Source: Streptomyces spiroverticillatus
GTDB lineage: Bacteria; Actinomycetota; Actinomycetes; Streptomycetales; Streptomycetaceae
Direction of reading: 5' to 3'
Length of the DNA stretch: 64,000 bases
Assembly (NCBI GenBank): GCA_014650415.1
Contig: BMUX01000004.1
Location: 248,001-312,000, forward strand
The position numbers and the translations under genes were made by a program. The notes under the pieces are model-generated. The model ran no database searches, was not told the origin of the DNA, and saw only the letters and a list, made by a program, of their open reading frames with translations. Below are positions 29,705-38,529 of the stretch, piece after piece; the stretch's first letter is position 1, and the number at the start of each line of letters is the position of its first letter.

Positions 29705-30967
29705 CTACGGAGCCAGTGTGACCTCCACCGGCAGCTTCTTGATGCCGTTGACGAAGTTGCTGCGTACGCGCGGGACTTCACCCGTCAGGCGGATGGAGGA
29801 GATGCGCGGCAGCAGCTCCTCGAAGAGGATCTGGATCTCCAGGCGGGCCAGCGAGTTGCCCAGGCAGAAGTGCGGGCTGCCCTTGCCGAAGGTGACGTGG
29901 TCGATGTTCTTGCGGGTCACGTCGAAGGTGTCGGGGTCCGTGAAGACGTCTTCGTCGCGGTTGCCCGAGGCGAACCACAGGACGACCTTGTCGCCCTCCT
30001 TGATCTCCTTGCCGCCCAGCGTGGTGTCCCTCGTCGCCGTGCGGCGGAAGTGGTAGACGGGGGACGCCCAGCGGAGGAACTCCTCCACGGCGGCGGGGAT
30101 CAGGGTCGGGTCGGCCTGGAGTTTGGCGAGCTCCTCCGGGTGCTGGATGAGGGCCAGCATCGAGTGGGAGATGGCGTGACGGGTGGTCTCGTTGCCCGCC
30201 ACGACCAGGAGGAGGAAGTAGTTGTCGAAGTCGGTCGGCGTGAGGGGAACGCCGTCCTTCGGGGTCTGGTTGACCAGGAGGCTGACCAGGTCCGTGCCGT
30301 CGCCGCCGCGCCGTTCCTCCGCCAACTTCCGTCCGTACGCGAAGACTTCGAGCGAAGCGGGACTGCGGAAGGGCAGGTTGCGGTACGCCTCGCTCTCGGA
30401 GGAGTGCAGGAGTACGTCCGCGTAGTCGGGGTCCGTGTTGCCGATGATCCGGTTGCCCCAGTCGATGAGCTGCTGGGTGTCGTCCTCGGGGATGTCCAGC
30501 ATCCGGGCCAGGACGTTGATGGGGAAGTCCGCCGAGACCTCTTCGACGAAGTCGAAGGAGCCCTTGGCGAGGGCGGCGTCCAGGGTGCGGCGGGTCAGGA
30601 CCCGCAGGAAGTCGCCGTAGGCAGCAACTGCCCTGGGGGTGAAGGGCTTTTGGAGGAGGCGGCGCATCGCCTGGTGGCGCAGGCCGTCCGTTTCGAGGAG
30701 GGAGCGGCGGATGGCGATCTGGTCGTCGTCCACCTCCTCCAGGTTGGTGAAGCGGGTGGAGGTGTACGTCTCCGGGTCCCGGTCGACCGCGACGATGTCG
30801 GCGTGCCGGGTGACCGCCCAGAAGCCGCTGTTCGGGGCGGGTTCGGGCTGCCAGTGGACGGGGTCCTCGCGGCGCAGGGTCTCCAGCATCCGCCAGGGGG
30901 TCTCGCCGTCGAGGAACTTGTCCGGGTCGGCGAGGTCCACGTCGGCGAGGGGCAGGGGTTCGGGCAT
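29705..30967 (-). CDS. Cytochrome P450
   Basis: A 420-aa soluble bacterial P450. Heme-binding motif FGKGSPHFCLGNSLARLE with the axial ligand C368; I-helix VVAGNETTRHAIS near 255-265 with the acid-alcohol-type pair; ExxR in the K helix (EEFLRWASPVYHFRR region). The ATG at 30967 has GGAG ten bases upstream. It lies 20 bp downstream of the glutamine-synthetase-like gene on the same strand. The divergent ferredoxin and ferredoxin reductase genes are its likely electron donors. Motifs resemble the CYP124/125/142 neighbourhood, but the substrate is unknown; context suggests an amine or aromatic compound. Confidence 0.92.
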   Translation of the reverse strand: MPEPLPLADVDLADPDKFLDGETPWRMLETLRREDPVHWQPEPAPNSGFWAVTRHADIVAVDRDPETYTSTRFTNLEEVDDDQIAIRRSLLETDGLRHQAMRRLLQKPFTPRAVAAYGDFLRVLTRRTLDAALAKGSFDFVEEVSADFPINVLARMLDIPEDDTQQLIDWGNRIIGNTDPDYADVLLHSSESEAYRNLPFRSPASLEVFAYGRKLAEERRGGDGTDLVSLLVNQTPKDGVPLTPTDFDNYFLLLVVAGNETTRHAISHSMLALIQHPEELAKLQADPTLIPAAVEEFLRWASPVYHFRRTATRDTTLGGKEIKEGDKVVLWFASGNRDEDVFTDPDTFDVTRKNIDHVTFGKGSPHFCLGNSLARLEIQILFEELLPRISSIRLTGEVPRVRSNFVNGIKKLPVEVTLAP

Positions 30968-30987
30968 GGCTGCAAACTCCAGGTGGC

Positions 30988-32463
30988 TCAGAGGTGATAC
31001 GCGTACTCGCCGAACTCCCAGTCGGTGACGTGCTGTTGGAAGCGGTCGACCTCGTTGCGCTTGTAGGCGAGGAAGGACGAGGTGAAGTCCTTGCCGAGGA
31101 GTTCCGTGAGCGGGCCGTCGGCGACCAGGGCGTCCAGGGCGGCGGGCAGGGAGGCGGGCAGCTGGGGCGCCTTGCTGACGTCGTAGCCGTAGCCCTCGAG
31201 GGGGGCGGGAGGCTCTTCGCCCGCGCGGATGCCGAGGAGGGCAGCGGCCAGGGTCGAGGCGATGACGAGGTAGGGGTTGGCGCTGGCGTCGCCGAGGCGG
31301 ACTTCCAGGCGGGAGGCCGCGCCGCGCTCCGGCGGGATGCGCAGCATGGCGCTGCGGTTGTCGAGGCCCCAGTCGATCAGCCAGGGGGCGAGGGTGTCGG
31401 GGCCGAAGCGCTTGTAGGAGTTGATGGTCGGGTTCTGGAGGGCCGCGAGCGCCGGGGCGTGGGCCAGGATTCCGGCGATGGCGTGGCGGGCCAGGTCGGA
31501 GAGGCCGTGGGTGGCCGAGGCGTCGTCGAAGGCGTTCTCGCCGGAGGTGTCGGAGACCGCCGAGAGGTGGATGTGGAAGCCCGAACCGCCTTCGTCGTTG
31601 AAGGGCTTGGCCATGAAGGTGGCCAACTTCCCTTCCTTGCGGGCGAGTTCCTTGACAGCCGCCTTGAAGCGGAAGCCCCGGTCGGCGGCGTCGAGGGCCT
31701 CGGAGTGGTCGAGGTTGATCTCGAACTGCCCGCTGCTGTACTCGTGGTTGCCCGCCGTGACGCGCAGTCCGAGGTCGCGCAGGTGGCGGATCGTACGGAG
31801 CAGATGGCGCTCGGGGTCGCCGCGCAGGCCGGCGGTGTAGATGTTGCCGGGGGCCTCCGCGTACCGGCGCCAGCCGGTCGGGGTGCCGGGGGCCTCTTCG
31901 CAGAGGAAGTATTCGAGTTCGGGTCCGACGACGGGTATCAGCCCGTACTCGGCCCACGCGTCCAGCACCCGCTGGAGCACGCCGCGCGGGGACTCCGGGG
32001 CGCGTTCGCCGGTCGCCGGGTCGGTGGCCTCGCCCAGGCACCAGGCGACGCCCGGCTCCCAGGGCAGTGCGACGAGGGTGGAGAGGTCGGGCTTGACCAG
32101 GATGTCGGGCAGTCCGGCGTCCAGGCCGCCCGCCACGTCGACCGTGTCGCCGCGCGGGGAGGTGTGGTAGACGGCGCGGCAGAAGGCCAGACCGTGCCCC
32201 AGCGCCGAGGGCAGGTGCTCGACGAGGATGTCGCGGGCCCGGTCGGTGCCGAGGAGGTCCGGGAAGGTCACGCGTACGACGTCGATCTCGTGACCCTGGG
32301 CGGCCAGCCGTTCCAGGGGCTCGCGGGCCTGCGGGGGCAGCGCGGCGTACCGGGTGACGGCGGCGGGGGCGGCGCCTTCGGCCGGGGAGGCCGGGGCGGA
32401 CGCAACAGGTGTGGCGGACGCGGCCGCCGAGTGCGAGGGCGACGGGTACTGCTGAGCGCTCAC
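30988..32463 (-). CDS. Glutamine synthetase-like gamma-glutamyl ligase (PuuA/GlnA3-4 type)
   Basis: A 491-aa member of the glutamine synthetase superfamily. ATP and metal motifs are visible: GPELEYFLCEE (near 180), GNHEYSSGQFEINLDH, GSGFHIHLS, the family signature NPTINSYKRF at 344 and RLEVRLGDASANPYL. The first 45 residues are an Ala/Ser/Pro-rich tail. In characterised relatives (PuuA, GlnA3, GlnA4, TdnQ) the acceptor is an amine rather than ammonia, giving a gamma-glutamylamide. The GTG at 32463 has GGAGG at 8-bp spacing; the ATG at 32478 overlaps that site. It heads an operon with the P450 and is preceded by two TTTGA-type operators. Confidence 0.85.
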   Translation of the reverse strand: MSAQQYPSPSHSAAASATPVASAPASPAEGAAPAAVTRYAALPPQAREPLERLAAQGHEIDVVRVTFPDLLGTDRARDILVEHLPSALGHGLAFCRAVYHTSPRGDTVDVAGGLDAGLPDILVKPDLSTLVALPWEPGVAWCLGEATDPATGERAPESPRGVLQRVLDAWAEYGLIPVVGPELEYFLCEEAPGTPTGWRRYAEAPGNIYTAGLRGDPERHLLRTIRHLRDLGLRVTAGNHEYSSGQFEINLDHSEALDAADRGFRFKAAVKELARKEGKLATFMAKPFNDEGGSGFHIHLSAVSDTSGENAFDDASATHGLSDLARHAIAGILAHAPALAALQNPTINSYKRFGPDTLAPWLIDWGLDNRSAMLRIPPERGAASRLEVRLGDASANPYLVIASTLAAALLGIRAGEEPPAPLEGYGYDVSKAPQLPASLPAALDALVADGPLTELLGKDFTSSFLAYKRNEVDRFQQHVTDWEFGEYAYHL

Positions 32464-32481
32464 CGGTGGATCCTCCATGTC

Positions 32482-32495
32482 GTTTGACTCCAAAA
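32482..32495. promoter_or_regulatory. TTTGA-type operator 1
   Basis: GTTTGACTCCAAAA matches the pattern RTTTGA-N2-YCRAAM seen at three further places. It is 19 bp upstream of the glutamine-synthetase-like start. Confidence 0.6.
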
Positions 32496-32601
32496 GATAT
32501 GCAGGCCCCCGGTAGGGCACAAGGGGTGAGCGACAACTTTCCTCACCTTCACACGACCGCCGAACACGACTGTTGACCGGCCGGGCTCTGGGGCTTAACT
32601 T

Positions 32602-32615
32602 GTTTGAACTCAAAC
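32602..32615. promoter_or_regulatory. TTTGA-type operator 2 (perfect palindrome)
   Basis: GTTTGA-AC-TCAAAC is a perfect dyad in the divergent region between the ligase/P450 operon and the ferredoxin operon. It probably binds the MarR regulator encoded at 40092-40667 (inference). Confidence 0.65.
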
Positions 32616-32718
32616 GAATTCGCGAGCGGGCCCCGCACCGCACCCCGTGCGTCCCGCAGGTGCCGTCGGCTCGCGTTCCCACCCGCAGCACCACTTCTTC
32701 TCCCGGGAGGCCCGCCCC

Positions 32719-32907
32719 ATGAAGGTCGTCGTGGACATGGATGTCTGTCAGGACCACGGACAGTGCGTCTTCGCCTCCCCGGAGGTCTTCCGACTCAGCG
32801 ACGAGGGACGGCTGTTGTACGTCGCCGAGCCCGACGAGTCGCTGCGCGAGGACGTCGAGGACGCGGCGGACGTGTGCCCGCTCCAGGCCATCACCATCGA
32901 GGACTGA
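32719..32907 (+). CDS. P450-type ferredoxin, [3Fe-4S]
   Basis: A 62-aa ferredoxin. Cluster ligands are C10, C16 and C53; the position of the usual second Cys is H13 (CQDHGQC), the pattern of [3Fe-4S] or histidine-liganded ferredoxins that serve actinobacterial P450s. The protein is very acidic. The ATG at 32719 has GGGAGG upstream. It is followed 7 bp later by the ferredoxin reductase; together they should deliver NAD(P)H electrons to the P450 encoded on the other strand. Confidence 0.93.
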   Translation: MKVVVDMDVCQDHGQCVFASPEVFRLSDEGRLLYVAEPDESLREDVEDAADVCPLQAITIED

Positions 32908-32914
32908 TCCGCGG

Positions 32915-34171
32915 ATGAGCACGATGGACCGCATCGTCGTCGCCGGGGCCTCCCTCGGCGGGCTGCGCACCGCGGAACAGCTGCGCCGGGCGAAGTTCGC
33001 GGGCGAGATCGTCGTCGTCGGCGACGAACCTCACATGCCCTACAACCGCCCGCCCCTCTCCAAGGAGGTCCTCGCCGGGAAGGCCGGCTTCGACTCGGTG
33101 GCCTTCCGGCCGAAGGCGGCCGCCGGGGACGTGGTGTGGCGGCTGGGCTCGGCCGTGGCCTCGGCGGACCTCGCCGGGCGGACGCTCACCCTGGCGGACG
33201 GCGAGTCCCTCTCGTACGACGGACTGGTCGTCGCCACCGGACTGCGGCCGCGGCGGCTCGACGTGCCCGGCCCGGTCGGGGGCCGGCACACGGTCCGCAC
33301 CCTCGACGACGCCCGCGCCCTGCAAGGGGCCCTGCGGCCCGGCGCGCGGGTGGTCGTCGTCGGCGCGGGCTTCATCGGGTGCGAGGTCGCCGCGACCGCG
33401 CGGGGGCTCGGCGCCGAGGTGACCGTGGTCGAACCGACGCCGCTTCCGCTGGTGCGCGCGCTGGGCGAGGTGCTCGCGCGGGCACTGCTGGAGCGGCACC
33501 GCGCGCAGGGCGTGCGCTTCGCGCTCGGGCGTACGGTCAGCCGCTTCACCGGGACCGACGAGCGCGTGACCGGACTCGTACTGGACGACGAGTCGCGGGT
33601 GAGGGCCGATGTGGTCGTGGAGGCCGTCGGGTCGCTGCCCAACGTGGAGTGGCTGGAGGGCAACGGGCTCGACCTCAGCGACGGCCTGCTGTGCGACGAG
33701 CAGTTGCGGGCGGTCGGGGCGCCGGGGGGCGTGGTGGGTGTGGGGGACGTCGCGCGGTTCCCCAATGCCCGGTACGACGCGGTGGCGCGCCGCGTCGAGC
33801 ACTGGTCGGTGCCGGGCGACAGCGCGAAGCACGCGGCGCGGACGCTGGTCGGGGCCGAGCAGGAGGCGTTCGCGCCGCTGCCCTCGTTCTGGTCGGACCA
33901 GTACGAGTACCGCGTGCAGTCCTTCGGGGCACCCGGGCTCGGCGCGGGTGACGTGCGGGTGCTGGAGGGGGATCCGGCCGGGGACGTGCTGGTCGGGTAC
34001 CACGACGGGGGCGGGCGGCTGGTGGGGGTCGTGGCGCTGGGCGGGGCTGCGGTGGTGGCCAGGGCGGCGGCGTACCGGGGTGAATTGAGTTCGATTTCTG
34101 CGGGTTCTGCGGGTTCTGCGGGTTCTGCGGGTTCTTCTGATTTTTCCGTCATGCAAGGAGCATTGTCGTGA
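32915..34171 (+). CDS. Ferredoxin reductase (FAD, NAD(P)H)
   Basis: A 418-aa FAD-dependent reductase of the putidaredoxin-reductase type. FAD-binding VVAGASLGGLRTAEQL at the N-terminus, NAD(P)-binding VVVGAGFIGCEVA near 148, a GD motif (GVGDVARFPN) near 275, and a C-terminal reductase domain. It passes electrons to the ferredoxin encoded 7 bp upstream. The C-terminus ends in a low-complexity SAGSAGSAGSAGS tail encoded by a 9-bp repeat, then DFSVMQGALS. The stop overlaps the next start as GTGA. An AAGGAG site for the next gene lies inside this coding end. Confidence 0.93.
   Translation: MSTMDRIVVAGASLGGLRTAEQLRRAKFAGEIVVVGDEPHMPYNRPPLSKEVLAGKAGFDSVAFRPKAAAGDVVWRLGSAVASADLAGRTLTLADGESLSYDGLVVATGLRPRRLDVPGPVGGRHTVRTLDDARALQGALRPGARVVVVGAGFIGCEVAATARGLGAEVTVVEPTPLPLVRALGEVLARALLERHRAQGVRFALGRTVSRFTGTDERVTGLVLDDESRVRADVVVEAVGSLPNVEWLEGNGLDLSDGLLCDEQLRAVGAPGGVVGVGDVARFPNARYDAVARRVEHWSVPGDSAKHAARTLVGAEQEAFAPLPSFWSDQYEYRVQSFGAPGLGAGDVRVLEGDPAGDVLVGYHDGGGRLVGVVALGGAAVVARAAAYRGELSSISAGSAGSAGSAGSSDFSVMQGALS
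34096..34137 (+). repeat. 9-bp coding minisatellite
   Basis: The unit TTCTGCGGG is repeated about four and a half times at the 3' end of the ferredoxin reductase gene, coding for Ser-Ala-Gly repeats. Because the unit is a multiple of three, copy-number change would keep the frame. Confidence 0.85.
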
Positions 34172-34974
34172 GCACCGTTCGCGGTTACTTCCACCCCAAG
34201 ACGGCGACCGGTTCGTCGTCGCTGATTCCGGCGCCGCCGTGGCAGTACTCCGGCGACCTGTTGACCGTCGAGTACCGGACGGACCCGGAGCGGGTGCGTG
34301 AACTCCTGCCGGAGCCACTGGAGTTGGCGGAGGAGGACCCGGGTGCGGTGGCGCTGATCTGGGCGGACTGGCAGTCCTGCTCGGCGTCGCAGGAGGAGCT
34401 GCTCGACCCCGTGCGGGCGCAGTACAAGGAAGCGTTCGTGGTGGTGCGGTGCTCGTACAAGGGGCGGACGTACTCGCGGTGCGTCTACATCTGGGTCGAC
34501 AAGGACTTCGCGATCGCGCGGGGGCTGCACCAGGGGTATCCGAAGAAGCTCGGGTCGATCCACCAGACGCGGCCGCATCCGTACGGGCCCGCTCCGCGGG
34601 TGGCGGCCGGGGCCCGTTTCGGCGCGACGCTCGCGGCGGCGGACCGGCGGCTGGCCGAGGCGACGTTCACCCTGCGGGAGGAGAGCGACACGAACGGGTT
34701 CGTGAACGGGCACCCGATGATTCACCACCGGTGGCTTCCCTCGATCGAGAAGGGGAAGGGGCTGGCGCTCGACGAGCTGATCGAGACGGGCGGGGCGTCC
34801 TTCGAGGCGGGGCCCGCGTGGGCGGCGGATGCGGAGCTGACGCTCTTCGATTCGCCGACGGAGGAGCTTTCGCGGCTGGAGATCCGGGAGCCGATCGGGG
34901 CGTACTTCCGGCAGGTCGGGGTGGTGTGGGACGGGGGGCGGTTGTTGGAGTCGGGGACGTCCGGAGCCGAGTAG
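34168..34974 (+). CDS. Acetoacetate decarboxylase-family protein
   Basis: A 268-aa protein of the acetoacetate decarboxylase superfamily (PPWQYSGDLLTVEYRTDPER, PEPLE, YKEAFVVVRCSYKGR, GYPKKLGSI). In the decarboxylase the Schiff-base Lys lies in a similar stretch; here Y-P-K-K-L is the candidate. Members of this fold also do aldol or dehydration chemistry, so the reaction is open. It is translationally coupled to the ferredoxin reductase (GTGA) and lies before the meta-cleavage genes, where it could act on an oxo-acid intermediate (inference). Confidence 0.8.
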   Translation: MSTVRGYFHPKTATGSSSLIPAPPWQYSGDLLTVEYRTDPERVRELLPEPLELAEEDPGAVALIWADWQSCSASQEELLDPVRAQYKEAFVVVRCSYKGRTYSRCVYIWVDKDFAIARGLHQGYPKKLGSIHQTRPHPYGPAPRVAAGARFGATLAAADRRLAEATFTLREESDTNGFVNGHPMIHHRWLPSIEKGKGLALDELIETGGASFEAGPAWAADAELTLFDSPTEELSRLEIREPIGAYFRQVGVVWDGGRLLESGTSGAE

Positions 34975-35006
34975 GGCGGAGCCCACTGGATACGGGTCCT
35001 CGTGCC

Positions 35007-35254
35007 GCACCGGGTGGCTGCGGCTGGCCCTCTTCGTGCCGCACCCGGCACCCCGGTTGCCTGGGGCGCTCGCCCCGGCCCCGCCCCTTCACCTAAACCC
35101 GCGGGGCAGTTGCACGGTTCCGTGCGGGTGCGTCGTGGTTGCTCGCGCAGTTCCCCGCGCCCCTGAAGGGGCGCTCCAGCACCCGGCACGGGATCGTTCA
35201 GCCCGCTCGCGCCCACGCGGCGGAGCCGCAAATCGAAACGGCCCCGCGCCCCTA
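35007..35254 (+). repeat. Dispersed intergenic repeat, copy 3 (extended)
   Basis: Upstream part shared with copy 1 (GCACCGGGTG to GGCGCTCGCC), then blocks A and B (35073-35163), then a third module (CGCCCACGCGGCGGAGCCGCA, 35211-35231) which recurs twice near 60783 and 60869. It fills almost the whole 307-bp gap 34975-35281. Confidence 0.8.
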
Positions 35255-35281
35255 AGTACCCCCCTCCCAAGGAGTTCCGCC

Positions 35282-36763
35282 ATGTCCCACACCACCACCG
35301 TCGCCGGTACCCCCGTCGACACCCGGCACTGGATCAACGGTGTCCGTGTCGCCTCTGCCGACGGCGCCACCTTTGCCGACCACTCCCCCATCGACGGCAC
35401 CGAGCTCGGGCAGATCTCGCGGGGCGGGAAGCCCGAGGCCGAGGCCGCCGTGGCTGCGGCCAAGGCCGCCTTCCCCGCCTGGGCGGCGACCTCGCCGCAG
35501 GAGCGTGCCCGCCTCCTGCACGCCATCGCCGACGGCGTCGAGAAGCGCCTCGAAGAGCTGGCCCAGGTCGAGACCCACGACAACGGCGCCCTCATCCGTT
35601 CCCACCGCCGCGGCGTCATGCCCCGCGTCGCCCACAACTTCCGCTTCTTCGCGGACTGGCTGACCAACGACCTCGGGCACGAGGACTTCGACACCAACAC
35701 CCGCCGCAATCACGTGAGTTGGGACCCGGCCGGCCCCTGCGTGCTCATCACGCCGTGGAACGCGCCGCTGATGATGGAGAGCTGGAAGGTCGCTCCCGCG
35801 CTCGCCGCCGGCAACACCGTCGTCCTCAAGCCCGCCGAGTGGTCGCCCCTCACCGCCTCCCTCCTCGCCGACATCGCCGCCGAGGCCGGGCTGCCCGCCG
35901 GTGTGCTCAACATCGTTCAGGGGTACGGGGCCGAGGTCGGCCAGGCGCTGACCGAGCACCCCGACGTACGCCGCATCAGCTTCACCGGCTCCGTGCCGAC
36001 CGCCAGGCACATCTCGGCGGCCGCCGCGGCCAACCTCACCCCGGTCTCGCTGGAGCTGGGAGGCAAGTCCCCCCTCCTCGTGCTGGAGGACGCGGATCTG
36101 GATCTCGCCGTCGAGCTGGCCGTGGAGCAGTACGACAACGCCGGGCAGGTCTGCCTCGCAGGCACCCGGCTGCTCGTGCACGAGTCCCTCCAGGAGGCAT
36201 TCGTAGAGAAGTTCGTCCAGAAGGCGAACTCCCTCGTCCAGGGCGACCCCCGCGACGCCGCCACCGACCTCGGGCCCAACATCCACCCCCGCCAGCTGGA
36301 GAAGATCGACGGCTTCGTGCAGCGGGCCCTCGCGGCGGGCGCCCAGGCCGTGATCGGCGGCGGGCCCAACACCGAACTCGGCGGCCTGTACTACCGGCCG
36401 ACCCTCCTCACCGGTCTCGCGCAGGACGCCGAAGCCGTCCAGGAGGAGATCTTCGGCCCGGTCCTGACCCTCCAGACCTTCGCGGACGACGACGAGGCGG
36501 TCGCGCTGGCCAACGGCACCCGCTTCGGGCTCGCCGCCACCGTCGTCAGCGGCGACCGCGCGCACGCCGACCGCATCGCCCGGCAGCTCGTCGCGGGCAC
36601 CGTCTGGGTCAACTGCTTCTACGTGCGCGACCTCCGCGCCCCCTTCGGCGGCTCCCGCCAGTCCGGGGTCGGCCGGGAGGGCGGCACCTGGAGCTTCGAC
36701 TTCTACTGCGACCTCAAGAACACCGTCACCGCACAGGAATCAGGGTGGGTTCAGCATGGGTGA
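35282..36763 (+). CDS. Aldehyde dehydrogenase (HpaE-like)
   Basis: A 493-aa NAD(P)-dependent aldehyde dehydrogenase. Catalytic C291 in NAGQVCLAGTR and general base E258 in LELGGKSP are present, with PWNAPLMMESWKVAPAL and FGGSRQSGVGREGG in family positions. The gene order with an extradiol dioxygenase and an FAH-family enzyme matches the homoprotocatechuate pathway, where this enzyme oxidises 5-carboxymethyl-2-hydroxymuconate semialdehyde. ATG 35282 has AAGGAG upstream. Its end overlaps the dioxygenase start by 8 bp, indicating tight co-translation. Confidence 0.88.
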   Translation: MSHTTTVAGTPVDTRHWINGVRVASADGATFADHSPIDGTELGQISRGGKPEAEAAVAAAKAAFPAWAATSPQERARLLHAIADGVEKRLEELAQVETHDNGALIRSHRRGVMPRVAHNFRFFADWLTNDLGHEDFDTNTRRNHVSWDPAGPCVLITPWNAPLMMESWKVAPALAAGNTVVLKPAEWSPLTASLLADIAAEAGLPAGVLNIVQGYGAEVGQALTEHPDVRRISFTGSVPTARHISAAAAANLTPVSLELGGKSPLLVLEDADLDLAVELAVEQYDNAGQVCLAGTRLLVHESLQEAFVEKFVQKANSLVQGDPRDAATDLGPNIHPRQLEKIDGFVQRALAAGAQAVIGGGPNTELGGLYYRPTLLTGLAQDAEAVQEEIFGPVLTLQTFADDDEAVALANGTRFGLAATVVSGDRAHADRIARQLVAGTVWVNCFYVRDLRAPFGGSRQSGVGREGGTWSFDFYCDLKNTVTAQESGWVQHG

Positions 36764-37682
36764 AATCGTCGGCGCGGGGCTGCTGTCCCACGTCCCCACC
36801 ATCGTTCTGCCCGAGGAGACCCGCAAGGAGCTCAACGAGGGCCGCGAGATCAGCCTCGTGCCGGGGCTGCGCAAGCTCCGCGAGGAGGTCTTCGAGACGC
36901 TGGACTACGACACCGTCGTCGTCCTGGACTCCCACTGGGCGACCACCGTCGAGTACGTCGTCTCCGCACAGGACCGGCGGGCCGGGCTCTTCACCTCCGA
37001 AGAGCTGCCGCGCGGCATGTGCCGGATGCCGTACGACTATCCGGGCGACCCCGAGCTGGCGCGCAGCATCGCGGAGTTCGCGGAGCAGCACGGCACGTGG
37101 ATCACGCCGATCGACGACCCGTATCTCCCGGTGTACTACGCCACGATCAACCTGTGGAAGTACCTCGGCGAGGGGCTCCCGGACAAGAAGTGGGTGTCGA
37201 TCGGCGTCTGCCAGACCGCCGACACCGAGGACAACCTCCGGCTCGGCCGCGCGCTCGCCGACGGCATCGCCGCCACCGACCGCAAGGTGCTGCTCATCGC
37301 GTCCGGCGCCCTGTCGCACACCTTCTGGTCGCTGCGCGAGCTGCGCGACCACGAGTCCAGCGACCCGAGCCACATCTTCAGCGCCGGCGCCCGCGAGGCC
37401 GACTACGAGCGGATCGCCTGGTTCGAGCAGGGGCGGCACGACGAAGTCCTGCGCACCATGCCGGAGTTCTACAAGTTCAAGCCCGAGGCCCGCTTCGGGC
37501 ACTACCTGATGATGCTCGGCGCGCTGGGCGAGGAGCGCTGCACCGCTCCCGGACGCCTGTACAGCGAGTACGAGAACGCGGTCGGCACCGGCCAGATCCA
37601 CATCTGGTTCGACCGCCCCGACGGCGGCTGGAACGCCACCCCCGACAACACCATCACCTCCCAGGAGACCACCCATGCCTGA
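36756..37682 (+). CDS. Class III extradiol dioxygenase (HpaD-like, LigB fold)
   Basis: A 308-aa Fe(II) extradiol ring-cleaving dioxygenase of the LigB superfamily. Candidate metal and acid/base residues: H12 in LLSHVPT, H60 in LDSHWATT and H188 in SGALSHTFW. Closest by motif to 3,4-dihydroxyphenylacetate 2,3-dioxygenases, which open homoprotocatechuate to the semialdehyde used by the preceding dehydrogenase. It overlaps both neighbours by 8 bp. Catechol-type alternatives cannot be excluded from sequence alone. Confidence 0.87.
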   Translation: MGEIVGAGLLSHVPTIVLPEETRKELNEGREISLVPGLRKLREEVFETLDYDTVVVLDSHWATTVEYVVSAQDRRAGLFTSEELPRGMCRMPYDYPGDPELARSIAEFAEQHGTWITPIDDPYLPVYYATINLWKYLGEGLPDKKWVSIGVCQTADTEDNLRLGRALADGIAATDRKVLLIASGALSHTFWSLRELRDHESSDPSHIFSAGAREADYERIAWFEQGRHDEVLRTMPEFYKFKPEARFGHYLMMLGALGEERCTAPGRLYSEYENAVGTGQIHIWFDRPDGGWNATPDNTITSQETTHA

Positions 37683-38523
37683 GTACCGCCGCATCCTTCT
37701 CGACGGTGCCGTCGTCCAAGTGGAGCGCCAGGACGACGAGTTGGTCTCCGCCGACGGCCGCCGCGTCAAGATCGACGACGCCCAGCACCTGCCGCCGGTC
37801 GTGCCGTCCAAGGTGATCGCCGTGCACCTCAACCACCGCAGCCGGGTGGAGGAGTTCCAGATCGACCTCACCCCCACCCCGACGTACTTCCACAAGCCGA
37901 CCTCGGCGCTGAACTCCCACAAGGGTGCGATCGTGCGTCCCGAGGGCTGCAAGTACCTCAACTACGAGGGCGAGGTGGCGATCGTCATCGGCAGGACCGC
38001 CCGCAACATCTCGCCCGAGGAGGCCGGCGACTACATCGCCGGTTACACCATCGGCAACGACTACGGCCTGCACGACTTCCGTGACACCGACGCAGGTTCG
38101 ATGCTGCGCGTGAAGGGCTCGGACACCCTGTGCCCGCTCGGCCCGGGTCTGGTCACCGACTGGGACTTCCGGGACAAGTACCTGCGTACGTACGTCAACG
38201 GCGAGGTCGTGCAGGACGGTTCCACCTCCGAGATGGAGTGGGACATGCACTACCTGGTCGCCGACATCGCCCGCACCATCACCCTGTACCCGGGCGACGT
38301 CCTGCTGTCGGGCACGCCCGCCAACTCCCGTCCCGTGCAGCCCGGTGACGTCGTCGAGGTCGAGGTCGAGGGGCTCGGGCGGCTCACGAACCGCATCGTC
38401 TCCGGCCCGCTCCCCGTCCGCGACGACTGCGGTGCGCAGCCCACCGAGTCGGAGGAGGTCGTCTCCACGGCCTTCGGCGGCGACTGGGAGTTCCGCGGCG
38501 TCCGCGCACCACGGCGCGGCTGA
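37675..38523 (+). CDS. Fumarylacetoacetate hydrolase-family isomerase/decarboxylase (HpaG-like)
   Basis: A 282-aa FAH-superfamily enzyme. The metal-binding signature YEGEVAIVIG and the segment YTIGNDYGLHDFRD are clear, followed by GDVLLSGTPANSRP. In homoprotocatechuate degradation this family decarboxylates 5-oxo-pent-3-ene-1,2,5-tricarboxylate and isomerises the product. A roughly 55-aa N-terminal extension precedes the catalytic domain, as in many actinobacterial members. It is coupled to the dioxygenase by overlap. The later hydratase and aldolase of the pathway are not in this window. Confidence 0.86.
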   Translation: MPEYRRILLDGAVVQVERQDDELVSADGRRVKIDDAQHLPPVVPSKVIAVHLNHRSRVEEFQIDLTPTPTYFHKPTSALNSHKGAIVRPEGCKYLNYEGEVAIVIGRTARNISPEEAGDYIAGYTIGNDYGLHDFRDTDAGSMLRVKGSDTLCPLGPGLVTDWDFRDKYLRTYVNGEVVQDGSTSEMEWDMHYLVADIARTITLYPGDVLLSGTPANSRPVQPGDVVEVEVEGLGRLTNRIVSGPLPVRDDCGAQPTESEEVVSTAFGGDWEFRGVRAPRRG

Positions 38524-38529
38524 CCGCAG

